Notes: generated from the letters alone by a model not told the origin. A stretch of DNA of 48,995 nt from Blastopirellula retiformator (GCF_007859755.1 NZ_SJPF01000002.1:816035-865029), one strand, 5' to 3'; shown: positions 17,475-26,410, counted from the first letter of the stretch. Translations and numbers: made by a program.

Positions 17475-17614
17475 GCGAGTTGCCGACCGCGTTGGTAACG
17501 CATGGTTCGGCCGGGGGGGGCACATCCGCCAACGGCCTGGTTCGCGCCTTTTCGGCAGCGATGGTGCGTCAGCTTACCCTACGGCCTCCACCCAACTCGC
17601 CGATCGCTCTTTTA

Positions 17615-17643
17615 TTGCACCTGCATGTTGACTGCAGGTGCAA
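17615..17643. promoter_or_regulatory. Perfect inverted repeat upstream of DUF1559 gene
   Basis: TTGCACCTGCA (17615-17625) pairs perfectly with TGCAGGTGCAA (17633-17643) around a 7-base loop. It ends 48 bases before the DUF1559 start. No U-tract follows, so an operator or leader hairpin is more likely than a terminator. Confidence 0.5.
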
Positions 17644-17691
17644 CCTTATTAAAGTAGGGAGGACCTGACCCAAAAACCAAGGAGCACCGAG

Positions 17692-18681
17692 ATGACCTCC
17701 CTCCCCTTTTCGTCTTCGTCGCGACGCGGCGGCTTCACGCTGGTCGAGCTATTGGTGGTGATCGCCATCATCGGCGTTTTGATCGGCTTGCTGTTGCCGG
17801 CCGTACAGCAGGCTCGCGAAGCGGCTCGCCGGATGCAGTGCAGCAACAACCTGAAGCAGCTAGCGCTCGCGGCCCACAACTACGAGTCGACCTTCAAAGC
17901 TTTCCCCTACCCGGCCGAAGATTCGAACTACGGCTACTCGGCCCAGGCGAAGATCCTGCCCTTTATCGAACAAGGAAATTTCCAGGACCGAATCGACTTC
18001 TCGCAGCCGCTGATGGAAGGGGTCAGCTACCTGAAGACCCTCAATCCGATCTACAACGATCTAGTCGGGACCAAAATCGAAGTCCTGCTCTGCCCCAGCG
18101 ATCCCGGAGATCCGCTCTATGTTGACGACGACATCACCTGGGCAGGCGGCAACTACATGATGAACGCCGGGCCGGGCGTCGACACCCAGTACTGCAGCAC
18201 CGCTGACACCGGCGGGCTCTTTTGGCGCGGCAGCGTGATTCGTTTTCGGGACATCACCGATGGCACAAGCAATACGATCCTGATGGCGGAAACGCTGCTT
18301 GGCAATCGCATCGACTCGACCGATCTGGTCGACGCACAAACGCAGATGCGCTCGACCAGTGGCGGGGGTTCTCCCTGCTCGGTCTCGGCCGCCGATCTCG
18401 ACGCTCGTTCGGTCTCTAGCTACTACGGCCGCCGCGCCGGGCAGTGGCTGCGCAATCTGACTTACCATTCGTTCATCAACGGCTATTTTCCGCCCAACTC
18501 GGCGTCGCCTGACATTCTGTTCCACGGCGATGGGGTGATGGGCGCCCGCAGCCAACATCCCGGCGGCGCCATGGTCAGCCTGGCCGACGGCAGCGTTCGA
18601 TTTGTTGGCGAGACAGTCGACCTATCGACGTGGCGAAATCTGTTTGCCCGCAACGACGGCCAGGTACCTGGCGAATACTAG
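17692..18681 (+). CDS. DUF1559 protein with prepilin-type N-terminus
   Basis: 329 residues. After a 13-residue leader, [19 protein letters not shown] is the prepilin cleavage site and hydrophobic helix, followed by the [21 protein letters not shown] block. The C-terminal family motif is seen as QHPGGAMVSLADGSVRFVGE. AAGGAG upstream fixes ATG 17692. It opens a plus-strand cluster with a PQQ-type propeller 35 bases downstream, then a lipoprotein and an AztD-like propeller. Likely a surface-exposed pseudopilin-like protein; its function is unknown. Confidence 0.88.
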   Translation: MTSLPFSSSSRRGGFTLVELLVVIAIIGVLIGLLLPAVQQAREAARRMQCSNNLKQLALAAHNYESTFKAFPYPAEDSNYGYSAQAKILPFIEQGNFQDRIDFSQPLMEGVSYLKTLNPIYNDLVGTKIEVLLCPSDPGDPLYVDDDITWAGGNYMMNAGPGVDTQYCSTADTGGLFWRGSVIRFRDITDGTSNTILMAETLLGNRIDSTDLVDAQTQMRSTSGGGSPCSVSAADLDARSVSSYYGRRAGQWLRNLTYHSFINGYFPPNSASPDILFHGDGVMGARSQHPGGAMVSLADGSVRFVGETVDLSTWRNLFARNDGQVPGEY

Positions 18682-18716
18682 TCAACCTTCCCACACTCAG
18701 CTATCAGGAACTCGCC

Positions 18717-20246
18717 ATGAAAATGGGCACATGCTTGTTTGCAGTTCTGACGAGCGTCTCCCTCGCGGGCGTTCTCTATGGCGAATCGCCGAATTGGCCT
18801 GAATTCCGGGCCGGCGGCGCTTCGCGAATCGACGCTTCCGCCCCACTGACGTGGTCGCCAGAAGCGGGCATCGCTTGGCAATGCGAACTGGACGGCTACG
18901 GCCAATCAACGCCGATCATCTACAAACAGCGAGTCTTTGTGACTTCGGTAGAAGGCTCAAACAAAGAAACATGTACCGTGGCCTGCTTTGACCTGAAGTC
19001 AGGAGGCCAACTCTGGCGTCACCGCTTTCCGGCCGCGATGCAAACGCCCTCGAGCTACATGATGGCTCGGGCGGCGCCGACTCCCCTGGTCGATGAGAAC
19101 AAGGTGTACGTTTTCTTTGAGAGTGGCGACGTCGCAGCTTTCGATCACGAGGGACACCCGCAATGGCGGCGCGATCTGGTCGCCGACTTTGGCCCGCTGG
19201 AACATTCGCACGGCCTGGCCGCCTCGCCGACGCAAACGGCCGATCTGATTTATCTAAACATCGAGCACCGCGGCCCCTCGTACCTGATCGCCCTCGACAA
19301 AGCGACAGGCGACACCCGCTGGAAAACGAAACGTCCGAGTTCCAACTCCTGGTCGTCCCCCATCGCACTCGACCATCAGATCGTCATCAGTTCCAACGGA
19401 GCAGTGACGGCCTATGACGCATCCACTGGCCAGCAACTCTGGAACATCGGGGATCTCGACGGTAACAACGTCGCTTCGGCCACGCCCGATGCCGACCGGC
19501 TGTACGTTGGCGCACGCGTCTCGAAGTCCGATTCCGGCGACGGCGCCAGTCGGTCGAATCTCTGCCTTGCCCGCGATGGCGCCAAGACGCCGGAGATCCT
19601 CTGGCGAGCCGACAAGGCCGTGACCGACTACGCGAGTCCCGTCGTCTGCGGCGATTACGTCTATTACCTGAACAACGTCGGCGTCGTCTATTGCCTGGAC
19701 AAGCGAACCGGCGAAAAACGCTACGCCAAGCGAATCAGCGCCGAGTGCTGGGCGACGCCGATCGTCGCACAAGACCGCATCTACTTCTTCGGCAAACATG
19801 GCAAGACGGTGGTCTTGAAGGGCGGACCAGAGTTCGCGCGTCTGTCGGAGAATTGGCTGTGGAACCCCGACGCTCCCCCGGCGCCTGAAAAATATGTTGA
19901 GAACGTCTCTTCCGACCGGAGCTCCTCCCGCTTCGACAATCTCCTGGAGACGAACGACGCCAACCAAGATGGCGCCCTCTCAGCAGACGAACTGCCCGGC
20001 AGGTTCCGTTCCATGCTCGAACGCAACGACCAGGATGAGAACGGCTTGCTCGACGGCGCAGAGCTTGACGCGGCCATCAAGGCGATGAAGGTCCGGCGAG
20101 CCGAGTCGCAGCAAAATGCCCGCGATCCGATCGTCTATGGCGCCGCCGCAGCTCCGGGGCGACTCATTATACGGACCGGAACGCGACTTTATTGCGTATC
20201 CCAACCTTCTCCAGCAACTTCCAACGACGAGTCAATTCCGCAATGA
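18717..20246 (+). CDS. Secreted PQQ-type beta-propeller with two EF-hands
   Basis: 509 residues. A signal peptide (MKMGTCLFAVLTSVSLAGVLYG) is followed by WPEFRAGGASR, the typical start of planctomycete PQQ-binding-like propellers, and by blade motifs such as VACFDLKSGGQLWRH, YLIALDKATGDTRWK and VYCLDKRTGEKRYAKR. Near the C-terminus are two canonical EF-hand loops, DANQDGALSADE and DQDENGLLDGAE, likely Ca2+ sites. Probably periplasmic; no PQQ-dehydrogenase catalytic residues were identified, so it may be a binding or scaffold protein. AGGAA precedes ATG 18717. The next gene's ATG overlaps its stop (ATGA), implying translational coupling. Confidence 0.82.
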   Translation: MKMGTCLFAVLTSVSLAGVLYGESPNWPEFRAGGASRIDASAPLTWSPEAGIAWQCELDGYGQSTPIIYKQRVFVTSVEGSNKETCTVACFDLKSGGQLWRHRFPAAMQTPSSYMMARAAPTPLVDENKVYVFFESGDVAAFDHEGHPQWRRDLVADFGPLEHSHGLAASPTQTADLIYLNIEHRGPSYLIALDKATGDTRWKTKRPSSNSWSSPIALDHQIVISSNGAVTAYDASTGQQLWNIGDLDGNNVASATPDADRLYVGARVSKSDSGDGASRSNLCLARDGAKTPEILWRADKAVTDYASPVVCGDYVYYLNNVGVVYCLDKRTGEKRYAKRISAECWATPIVAQDRIYFFGKHGKTVVLKGGPEFARLSENWLWNPDAPPAPEKYVENVSSDRSSSRFDNLLETNDANQDGALSADELPGRFRSMLERNDQDENGLLDGAELDAAIKAMKVRRAESQQNARDPIVYGAAAAPGRLIIRTGTRLYCVSQPSPATSNDESIPQ

Positions 20247-20641
20247 TCCGCGTCGATTCACCTCCCGTACAAACAGCGTTCGCCCTGGCGCTTCTGGCCG
20301 CCCTGCCATTCGGCTGTCGACCTTCCGCCGAACCGCCGAGCCTGAATGTGGAAGCGGTCGCCGCCGATCAGTTCGACGCCGACTCCGCTACTTGGAGCAA
20401 GCAGGCCGAGGTCACGCCCGCAGATCAAAAACTGCTGGGGCGCTTCTTCCAGAGCCACCCAGCTTGGACCGACAGTACCGAACTGGAAGGGACGCCGGTC
20501 GTCTACACGCATGAGGATCGGCGGCGGTTCTACTGGATACGCCCCGCCCAGGACGAGCCCATCTGGACTTGCATTCACTTCGAGAAAAAGCGGTTTCGCG
20601 TCTCCCATGGCGCTGGACCGCTCGACTCCGCCGCTCACTAA
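20243..20641 (+). CDS. Small lipoprotein of unknown function
   Basis: 132 residues. The start overlaps the stop of the upstream propeller gene (ATGA at 20243-20246). The N-terminus carries a signal ending in the lipobox-like LPFGC. The mature part contains QKLLGRFFQSHPAWTDS and a two-strand C-terminus with YWIRPAQDEPIWTCIHF. Not recognised as a named family. Its coupling to the propeller gene and its position before the AztD-like protein suggest the three act together at the envelope. Confidence 0.65.
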   Translation: MIRVDSPPVQTAFALALLAALPFGCRPSAEPPSLNVEAVAADQFDADSATWSKQAEVTPADQKLLGRFFQSHPAWTDSTELEGTPVVYTHEDRRRFYWIRPAQDEPIWTCIHFEKKRFRVSHGAGPLDSAAH

Positions 20642-20688
20642 CAACTCCCGATCCGTACCGACCAACACATCAAAAAAGGGGACCATCG

Positions 20689-22053
20689 ATGCAACTTCAA
20701 TCCACCATCGCCGCAACGCTGCTGCTCTTACTCGCTCCCTTGTCCCGCACCTTGCCCGCCGAGGACCATGCGGCGCACCAAGCCGGCGGCCGCGTGATGG
20801 GCCGCGTCTTCTGGCAAAGCGATAACGACGCGACCATACGCTACGGCAATCTCATCAAGGGAGAAAAGTGGACGCTCGAGTCGCATACGATTCCCAGCTT
20901 TCCGACGATCGATCGCGACTCGCAGTCGCTGGTGCAAATGGAAGCGATCGACGACGTGTTGGTCATTGGCGTTCGTGATGCCGAAGGAGGCGAACTGGCG
21001 AGCGGCTGGGTCGCGTTCTCCGACGGTGGGCATGAAGAAGAGCATGGCGATCATACGCATCGCCGCTATAACGATGCCCCCAAAGTGCTCGCCAGCCAAC
21101 TCGATGATCAACAAGGGAACCCGGCTCATCTCTACCAATACGACGGTGCGTTCTACCTGGCGAACGACCAGAATGACGGCTTCACCCGCCTTCGTCCTGA
21201 CCAGTTGCGAAGGGGAGAAGCGGCCGCAACCTTTTTCTCGGGCGGCGGCGACCACATTACGCTGGCCGCGGTCGAGAATCAGATCGCCTACGCAACCTGG
21301 ATTGACCGCGAAGGAGAAAACGCCGGGCGAATCGACGTCGTAAACCTGCGCGATGATCAATCTGACGACGGCAACTACACCATTCACGCTCCTACCGGCG
21401 GACTGCATGGCGCGACGGCCAATTCGGGACGCGTCTTCTTTGCGCCGGCCGACGGCATCTGCTGGGTCGACGCCGATACTAACCTGTCGAAGAACGAAAA
21501 GACCGCCGAGGTCCATCACCTGTCGCTGGGCAGTGATCCCGATAACAAAAAGCCGCTTCGCACCGGCGCCTTCGCCACCGCTGGGCATTGGGTCTTGTTT
21601 ACGTCGGGATCCTCGCAAGAGTCGTTTCTCGGCTTGATCGACGCCGCCGCCGACCAGCCAACCGTCCAGAAGCTGCCAATCGAAACCGCCGCAGGTCTCC
21701 GCCTGACGACGCCAACGATTCTGGAAACGGCAAGCGGCTTGCGGATGGCTCTTCTTTTCCAGGATTGCCACGACGGCGACGTCCAGGAACAGTTGACCGC
21801 GATCAATCTCGATCCCGATCGCGACGGCGACTTCACAGACGCCAAGATCGTCAAGCACATTCCGGTCGGCAAAAGCAAGATCATTGGCCACGGCGGCCAT
21901 CACGATCTCTGCATCTTGCCGGGCGGGCGATACGCGTGCGTTACCAATCCAGGCGACGGGACAATTTGGGTCGTGTCGCTAACACGGCTCGAAGTGCTTG
22001 AAAAAATCGAGGTCGGCGGCGTCCCAAGCCGGACCATCGCCGCCCAGAGATAG
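20689..22053 (+). CDS. His-rich secreted beta-propeller, AztD-like
   Basis: 454 residues with a signal peptide (MQLQSTIAATLLLLLAPLSRTLPA). His-rich patches are AEDHAAHQ right after cleavage, GHEEEHGDHTHRRY near residues 110-125, and GHGGHHDL near 405. The body is a seven-blade-like propeller. GGLHGATANSGRVFF resembles the GLHGEA motif of AztD-type zinc metallochaperones, which also have a His/Asp-rich loop. I infer a metal-binding periplasmic protein, possibly for zinc; no ABC transporter genes are adjacent, so the link to uptake is unproven. AGGGGA eight bases upstream fixes ATG 20689. Confidence 0.55.
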   Translation: MQLQSTIAATLLLLLAPLSRTLPAEDHAAHQAGGRVMGRVFWQSDNDATIRYGNLIKGEKWTLESHTIPSFPTIDRDSQSLVQMEAIDDVLVIGVRDAEGGELASGWVAFSDGGHEEEHGDHTHRRYNDAPKVLASQLDDQQGNPAHLYQYDGAFYLANDQNDGFTRLRPDQLRRGEAAATFFSGGGDHITLAAVENQIAYATWIDREGENAGRIDVVNLRDDQSDDGNYTIHAPTGGLHGATANSGRVFFAPADGICWVDADTNLSKNEKTAEVHHLSLGSDPDNKKPLRTGAFATAGHWVLFTSGSSQESFLGLIDAAADQPTVQKLPIETAAGLRLTTPTILETASGLRMALLFQDCHDGDVQEQLTAINLDPDRDGDFTDAKIVKHIPVGKSKIIGHGGHHDLCILPGGRYACVTNPGDGTIWVVSLTRLEVLEKIEVGGVPSRTIAAQR

Positions 22054-22085
22054 CCTGAAAAAAGGCTCCTTGTTTTTAATAGCGC

Positions 22086-22475
22086 TTGCCGACAACCGCG
22101 TCAGGCGCGATCTCGACCAAGAGTGGCGCCCTCGAGTCGTACCCCTACGGCTTTGGTACCCGCTTTGAAGGAAGACTAGGCACAAACCCCGAAGAATTGA
22201 TCGGGGCAGCCCACGCCGGTTGCTTCGCGATGGCGCTCTCAATGATCGTCGGCGAAACAGGTTTTACGGCCGAGAAGCTTGAATCAAAGGCGGATGTAAC
22301 GCTCGAACAGCAGGACGCCGGTTTCGCGATTACAGCGGTACACCTAACGCTCAACGCCACCATCCCGGGCATCGATCAGGCCAAGTTCGAGGAGCTAACG
22401 ACCGCGGCGAAAAAAAACTTTCCCGTCTCGAAAGTGCTGAACGCTGAAATCACGCTTGAAGCGACGCTGAAGTAG
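22086..22475 (+). pseudogene. OsmC-type peroxiredoxin, N-terminally truncated and lacking the second cysteine
   Basis: The frame (129 residues from a TTG) matches OsmC closely: AISTKSGALES, YPYGFGTRFEG, NPEELIGAAHAGCFAMALS, PGIDQAKFEEL and PVSKVLNAEITLEA. OsmC reduces organic hydroperoxides with two cysteines. The first is present (AGCF) but the second, normally in a CPVSK context, is Phe (KNFPVSK). The first 15-20 residues, including the opening strand, are missing: an in-frame TAG at 22080-22082 lies just before the TTG, with no ATG or ribosome site. It is probably inactive. Confidence 0.7.
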
Positions 22476-22576
22476 TCGGCGCGCTGCCGTAGGCCTGCCG
22501 CGAGAGTGAGGGAAATTGGTCGGCGACTGCTCGTCACCAGGTTCCTTTGCTGGCGCGGCCGGGCTAGTTTTTCGGC

Positions 22577-23527
22577 TTAGCCGTTCGCTTTCAGGACGAT
22601 CTCGTACCGTTCCAGATCGTCGCGCCGGAAGTACTCCCGATCGGTTAGATCGTCATCGCAGATTTTGCCTCGCTCGATGACGAAGATGCTGACGTCGTAC
22701 TTTCCGTTAGGTATATCGTACTGGTAGATCTCGTCGGCTGACCAGATTTCCAAGCGGCCGATCGCCACTTCCAGCTTCGCGCGAAAAACGAGTTCGCGCG
22801 GCTGCGAGACTTCCGGCTCGCGATTGATCCAGAGGTCACAGCGGATCGAGAGGGGATCGTCCAGCACGTAGAACTCGATCAGCTGGCGATCGAGCGCCCG
22901 CCCGCCCCGCATTACGTCGTCATCGTCCGGCGAGAGATCGGCTTGGTCTTCGAGCTCTTCAAACAGGTCGAAATTGCCAATCATCACCGGCGCCGGTTCG
23001 AGCGAGATCAGGAACTTGCCGTCGGGATCTTTGGGCTGGCGATTCTCGAGATACTCTTGCCAGGCAGGTTGCACCTGACGATCGAGCGCCGGCTGCTCGG
23101 ACAGCTGCGCCGTTCGCAGTACCCGATCGACCTCGGCCGAGTCGAACTCGTCGTGCGGCGCCCGCGCGACCACCATCACAAACACCCACTCGTCGCCGCA
23201 CTGGATCAGATAGTCGCCATGCGCAGCGCGTCCCTTTGAGCCAAGCCCACGCAGATAGCGGCGGATCTGCACGCCGGGCTGGTCGCCGGCCAAGATGCCT
23301 GGGTCGACCGCAGTACGATTTTGGACCATCTGTTGCATGACGCGGGTCAGATTCTTCGCGCCATCCGGATCCAGCGGCGTTGCGATTAGCCGCCACTGAC
23401 GCGCGGCGATCGACAATTCGTCATCCTGAAACGATTCGATCTCTAGTTTGGCGCCGCCGCCATTCAAGGCGAGCCGCAGGAGGTTCAAACGGGGCGCATC
23501 AGATAGTTGCGGTTCTACGTCACTCAT
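22577..23527 (-). CDS. Hypothetical protein
   Basis: 316 residues, strongly acidic, without signal peptide or membrane segment. No domain recognised. The N-terminal half (FQDDELSIAARQWRLIATPLD, GDYLIQCGDEWVFVMVVARAP) looks like an alpha/beta domain. The C-terminal half is an all-beta domain (IEFYVLDDPLSIRCDLWINR to EIWSADEIYQYDIPNGKYDVSIFVIERG) that resembles small beta-sandwich domains of immunity-type or ComJ-like proteins, a weak resemblance only. ATG 23527. It lies downstream of lutC in the same orientation but separated by 127 bases. Confidence 0.6.
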   Translation of the reverse strand: MSDVEPQLSDAPRLNLLRLALNGGGAKLEIESFQDDELSIAARQWRLIATPLDPDGAKNLTRVMQQMVQNRTAVDPGILAGDQPGVQIRRYLRGLGSKGRAAHGDYLIQCGDEWVFVMVVARAPHDEFDSAEVDRVLRTAQLSEQPALDRQVQPAWQEYLENRQPKDPDGKFLISLEPAPVMIGNFDLFEELEDQADLSPDDDDVMRGGRALDRQLIEFYVLDDPLSIRCDLWINREPEVSQPRELVFRAKLEVAIGRLEIWSADEIYQYDIPNGKYDVSIFVIERGKICDDDLTDREYFRRDDLERYEIVLKANG

Positions 23528-23654
23528 CCATCAGGTCCTAGGGGCAACCGACGTCAAGCGATTCCTACCGGGGTTCGCAAGCGCCGTGCGGTCCCCTTCA
23601 TTTTAGAGATCAAAGCCGCTTCGTGCATCCGCCAAGAGGCTCGCTGGCCCGATT

Positions 23655-24260
23655 TTATTGCCGGAGAAAAAAGACGTTCAGCGATCGGGCGCCATGAGCG
23701 CCAATCACCAGCGACTGTTCGATGTCCGCCGTCTTGGACGGGCCTGAGACGAACGTGCCGAACCGCGGCTGACCAAACGAGAGCCGCTCGTACGCCTGGT
23801 GCATGTTGTCGACGATTGCGTCAGCCGCATCCTGAGGCGCGGGGACGATAAAGGACAAATGCTGCGGAATAAAGTAGATGACGCGATGCTTAACGTCGGC
23901 ATCGTCGACCCAAACCGCCCCATTTTCGGCTACGGCGAATTGGGCCGGCAGGATGGCGAAGTCGACATCTTCCAACTTGTGCGGATCGTCGATCTGGGCG
24001 AAATCGACATTGCCGGCGACTTCTCCGCAGAGACTGACCACTTTTTTTGCGGCGGCGAACGCAGGAACCTGGTTCAATTCGGCCAAGATTTGTTCCGCCG
24101 AGTCAACCACGTGCGCCGTTCCGCCAACCGCCGCCAAGACGGTCGCATAATGCTCGACGCGATCGTCATAGCGAATCCACTCGCCTGCCAGGCCCGGATG
24201 ATCAACGCTGGCGACGATCTGATTGCGAATGTTGTTCAGGATCTGATCGCGGCTACTCAT
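23655..24260 (-). CDS. lutC: Lactate utilization protein C (LUD domain)
   Basis: 201 residues forming a single LUD domain. Start ATG 24260 overlaps the lutB stop by 8 bases. Recognisable parts are the N-terminal MSSRDQILNNIRNQ, the mid-region GAVWVDDADVKHRVIYFIPQHLSFIVPA and the near-terminal FGTFVSGPSKTADIEQSLVIGAHG, which is very conserved in LutC. With LutA and LutB it forms the iron-sulfur L-lactate oxidation complex that converts lactate to pyruvate. It is the last gene of the lutABC operon. Confidence 0.9.
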   Translation of the reverse strand: MSSRDQILNNIRNQIVASVDHPGLAGEWIRYDDRVEHYATVLAAVGGTAHVVDSAEQILAELNQVPAFAAAKKVVSLCGEVAGNVDFAQIDDPHKLEDVDFAILPAQFAVAENGAVWVDDADVKHRVIYFIPQHLSFIVPAPQDAADAIVDNMHQAYERLSFGQPRFGTFVSGPSKTADIEQSLVIGAHGARSLNVFFLRQ

Positions 24261-25641
24261 CGCTGGCTTTTTTCGACTCGTGAATCTGGTACAGCTCGCG
24301 GAAGCTTTGTTTGGGAGACTCGGGCATCTCGCGTTGTTTTCCCCACGGGTTCAATCCGTGGTAAATCGCCCAACGCGGGAAATGACGCAGGCACCACCGC
24401 CCGATCGCGCCGACGACCCCAAACAGCCAGGGAGATTGCATCATCCAGCTGGTGAACTTCATCGGCAACGTCTTTGAGATCGGCAACTGCCCGCGTTTGC
24501 GAATCTCTCCCCGCCACTCCAGCAGTTCGTGATGCAGGTCAATCTTCACCGGGCAAACGTCGGTGCATGATCCGCACAAAGTGCAGGCAAACGGCAAACT
24601 CTTGTGCTGCTTCGAGTCGCGCGAGGGCGCCAAGATTGATCCAATCGGCCCTGGCACCGTCGTGCCATAGCTGTGCCCGCCGCTGCGCCGATAGACGGGG
24701 CAGGTATTCATGCAGGCCCCGCAGCGAATGCACTTCAGAGAGTTGCGGAACTGCGAGCTGCCCATCAAGTTGCTGCGGCCGTTGTCGACCAAAATGATGT
24801 GTAGCTCACCGCCGGGTCGCGGTCCATGGAAGTGGGACGAATAGGTCGTGATCGGCTGTCCGGTCGCGCTGCGGGCCAACAGACGCAGAAAGACGCTCAG
24901 GTCGGCCGCTTTGGGAACCAATTTCTCGATCCCCATGCAAGCGATGTGCAGCTTCGGCAGCGAGACCCCCAGGTCGGCGTTTCCTTCGTTGGTGCAAACC
25001 ACCAGGCCGCCGGTCTCAGCAATGGCGAAGTTGACGCCGGTGATGCCGGCGTCGGCGGCGACAAACTTTTCGCGCAAGTGGTTGCGGGCCGCTTCGGTCA
25101 GGTAGTTGGGATCGTTGTTGCCGGCTTCGGTCTGCAGGTGCTCGTGGAAGGTCTCGCTGACTTCTTCCTTTTTGATGTGAATCGCCGGCAAGACGATGTG
25201 CGAGGGCGCCTCTTTGCGTAATTGAACGATCCGCTCGCCTAAGTCGGTGTCGACGACCTCAATCCCCTGCTCTTCCAGAAAGGGATTCAGGTGACATTCT
25301 TCGGTCAGCATCGACTTGCTTTTGACGATCCGCTTCGCGTCGATCTTCTTCAAGAGCGACAGAACGATCTCGTTGTGCTCCTGGGCGTCCTTCGCCCAGT
25401 GCACCACCGCGCCCAGCTTGGTCGCGTTTCGTTCGAACTCTTCGAGATAGTCGGCCATGCGACTGACGGTATGCAGTTTGATTTGCGACGCCGTATCGCG
25501 CAGCTGTTCCCACTCGGGCAGGCTGACCGCCATCCGGTCGCGCTTCTCGCGGACGAACCAGAGCGCCTGGTCATGCCAATGCGCGCGAGCGTCGTTGGCG
25601 ACAAACTCGGCCGCCTGTTCGGGATGCTGAGCCGTTTTCAT
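24253..25641 (-). CDS. lutB: Lactate utilization iron-sulfur protein B
   Basis: 462 residues. An N-terminal LUD domain (KIDAKRIVKSKSMLTEEC, ...GITGVNFAIAETGGLVVCTNEGN) is followed by two 4Fe-4S motifs, CIRCGACMNTCPVYRR and CTLCGSCTDVCPVKI, and the C-terminal LutB region with a short hydrophobic segment (WMMQSPWLFGVVGAIGRW). It carries electrons from lactate oxidation in the LutABC complex. The chosen ATG 25641 overlaps the lutA stop by 4 bases (ATGA); the frame to 25737 only shadows lutA. Confidence 0.92.
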   Translation of the reverse strand: MKTAQHPEQAAEFVANDARAHWHDQALWFVREKRDRMAVSLPEWEQLRDTASQIKLHTVSRMADYLEEFERNATKLGAVVHWAKDAQEHNEIVLSLLKKIDAKRIVKSKSMLTEECHLNPFLEEQGIEVVDTDLGERIVQLRKEAPSHIVLPAIHIKKEEVSETFHEHLQTEAGNNDPNYLTEAARNHLREKFVAADAGITGVNFAIAETGGLVVCTNEGNADLGVSLPKLHIACMGIEKLVPKAADLSVFLRLLARSATGQPITTYSSHFHGPRPGGELHIILVDNGRSNLMGSSQFRNSLKCIRCGACMNTCPVYRRSGGHSYGTTVPGPIGSILAPSRDSKQHKSLPFACTLCGSCTDVCPVKIDLHHELLEWRGEIRKRGQLPISKTLPMKFTSWMMQSPWLFGVVGAIGRWCLRHFPRWAIYHGLNPWGKQREMPESPKQSFRELYQIHESKKASDE

Positions 25642-26387
25642 GATTTCGCTTCGCTCTCGTTGAGGATCTCGGCGATGTGCTTGATTTGCAGCGGCATCTG
25701 CTGGCGTTTGCCCAAGCCCTGCAGATGCATCAAGCAAGACATGTCGGCCGCGGTCAGCACTTCGGCGCCGGCGCCCAGATGATCACGCAGGCGATCGGTT
25801 CCCATCATGCAGGAGACCGCCTCTTCGGCGACGGCGAACGTTCCGCCAAATCCGCAGCACTCGTCGGGGCGTTTGGGATCGACCAATTCGATCTGATCGA
25901 TCATCTCCAACAGACGCAGCGGCTTGCTAAAGGCGGGGCCGACTCGTTCGCTCGGCTTGCCCATCTCTAGCTCTCGCAGACCGTGGCAGCTGGAATGGAG
26001 TCCCACCTTGTGCGGATAGGCGCCGCCCCAAGCGTCGACCTTCATTACGTCAACCAAAAACTCGCATAGCTCGAACGTCTTCGCTTTCAGTTCGGCAAAG
26101 CCGGGGCGACCTTCCAGGTATTCGTCATAGTGCCGGCGCACCATCGCCACGCAACTGCCGCTGGGCGCGACGACATACTGGTACGGCGAAAAGATCTCTA
26201 GGAAGCGCTCGGCCAACGGCTTGGCGTCGGAGGAGCAACCGGTATTGGCCATCGGCTGCCCGCAGCAGGTTTGCGTCGAGGGAAACACGACGTCACAGCC
26301 GCGGCGTTCCAAGATTTTCAGGGTCGCCATACCGACGCGGGGATAAAGCTGATCGATATAGCAGGGAATGAAGAGAGCGACTTGCAT
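25638..26387 (-). CDS. lutA: Lactate utilization protein A (CCG-domain)
   Basis: 249 residues with two CCG cysteine-rich domains: the first has QTCCGQPMANTGC and SGSCVAMVRRHY, the second HSSCHGLREL and PDECCGFGGTF. These ligate iron-sulfur centres and pass electrons, as in glycolate oxidase GlpC/GlcF-type subunits. The start is ATG 26387, where family similarity begins (MQVALFIPCYIDQLYP). Ten bases upstream lies a run of 13 cytosines in the mRNA sense, which leaves no Shine-Dalgarno and could influence expression by length change. First gene of lutABC, 75 bases after a histidine kinase gene. Confidence 0.92.
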   Translation of the reverse strand: MQVALFIPCYIDQLYPRVGMATLKILERRGCDVVFPSTQTCCGQPMANTGCSSDAKPLAERFLEIFSPYQYVVAPSGSCVAMVRRHYDEYLEGRPGFAELKAKTFELCEFLVDVMKVDAWGGAYPHKVGLHSSCHGLRELEMGKPSERVGPAFSKPLRLLEMIDQIELVDPKRPDECCGFGGTFAVAEEAVSCMMGTDRLRDHLGAGAEVLTAADMSCLMHLQGLGKRQQMPLQIKHIAEILNESEAKS

Positions 26388-26397
26388 CGATGCTTGC

Positions 26398-26410
26398 GGG
26401 GGGGGGGGGG
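26398..26410. repeat. 13-base G homopolymer in lutA leader
   Basis: Thirteen consecutive G on the plus strand (C in lutA sense) lie 10 bases before the lutA ATG. In this window no other homopolymer reaches this length. Its position, between where a ribosome site and a promoter spacer would be, suggests a slippage-prone contingency tract, but length variation must be shown. Confidence 0.7.

Noticed and set aside
20728-21903. 391-residue open frame antisense to the AztD-like gene
   Set aside because: Overlaps completely a well-supported gene with signal peptide and ribosome site; composition is that of a complementary-strand shadow in GC-rich DNA.
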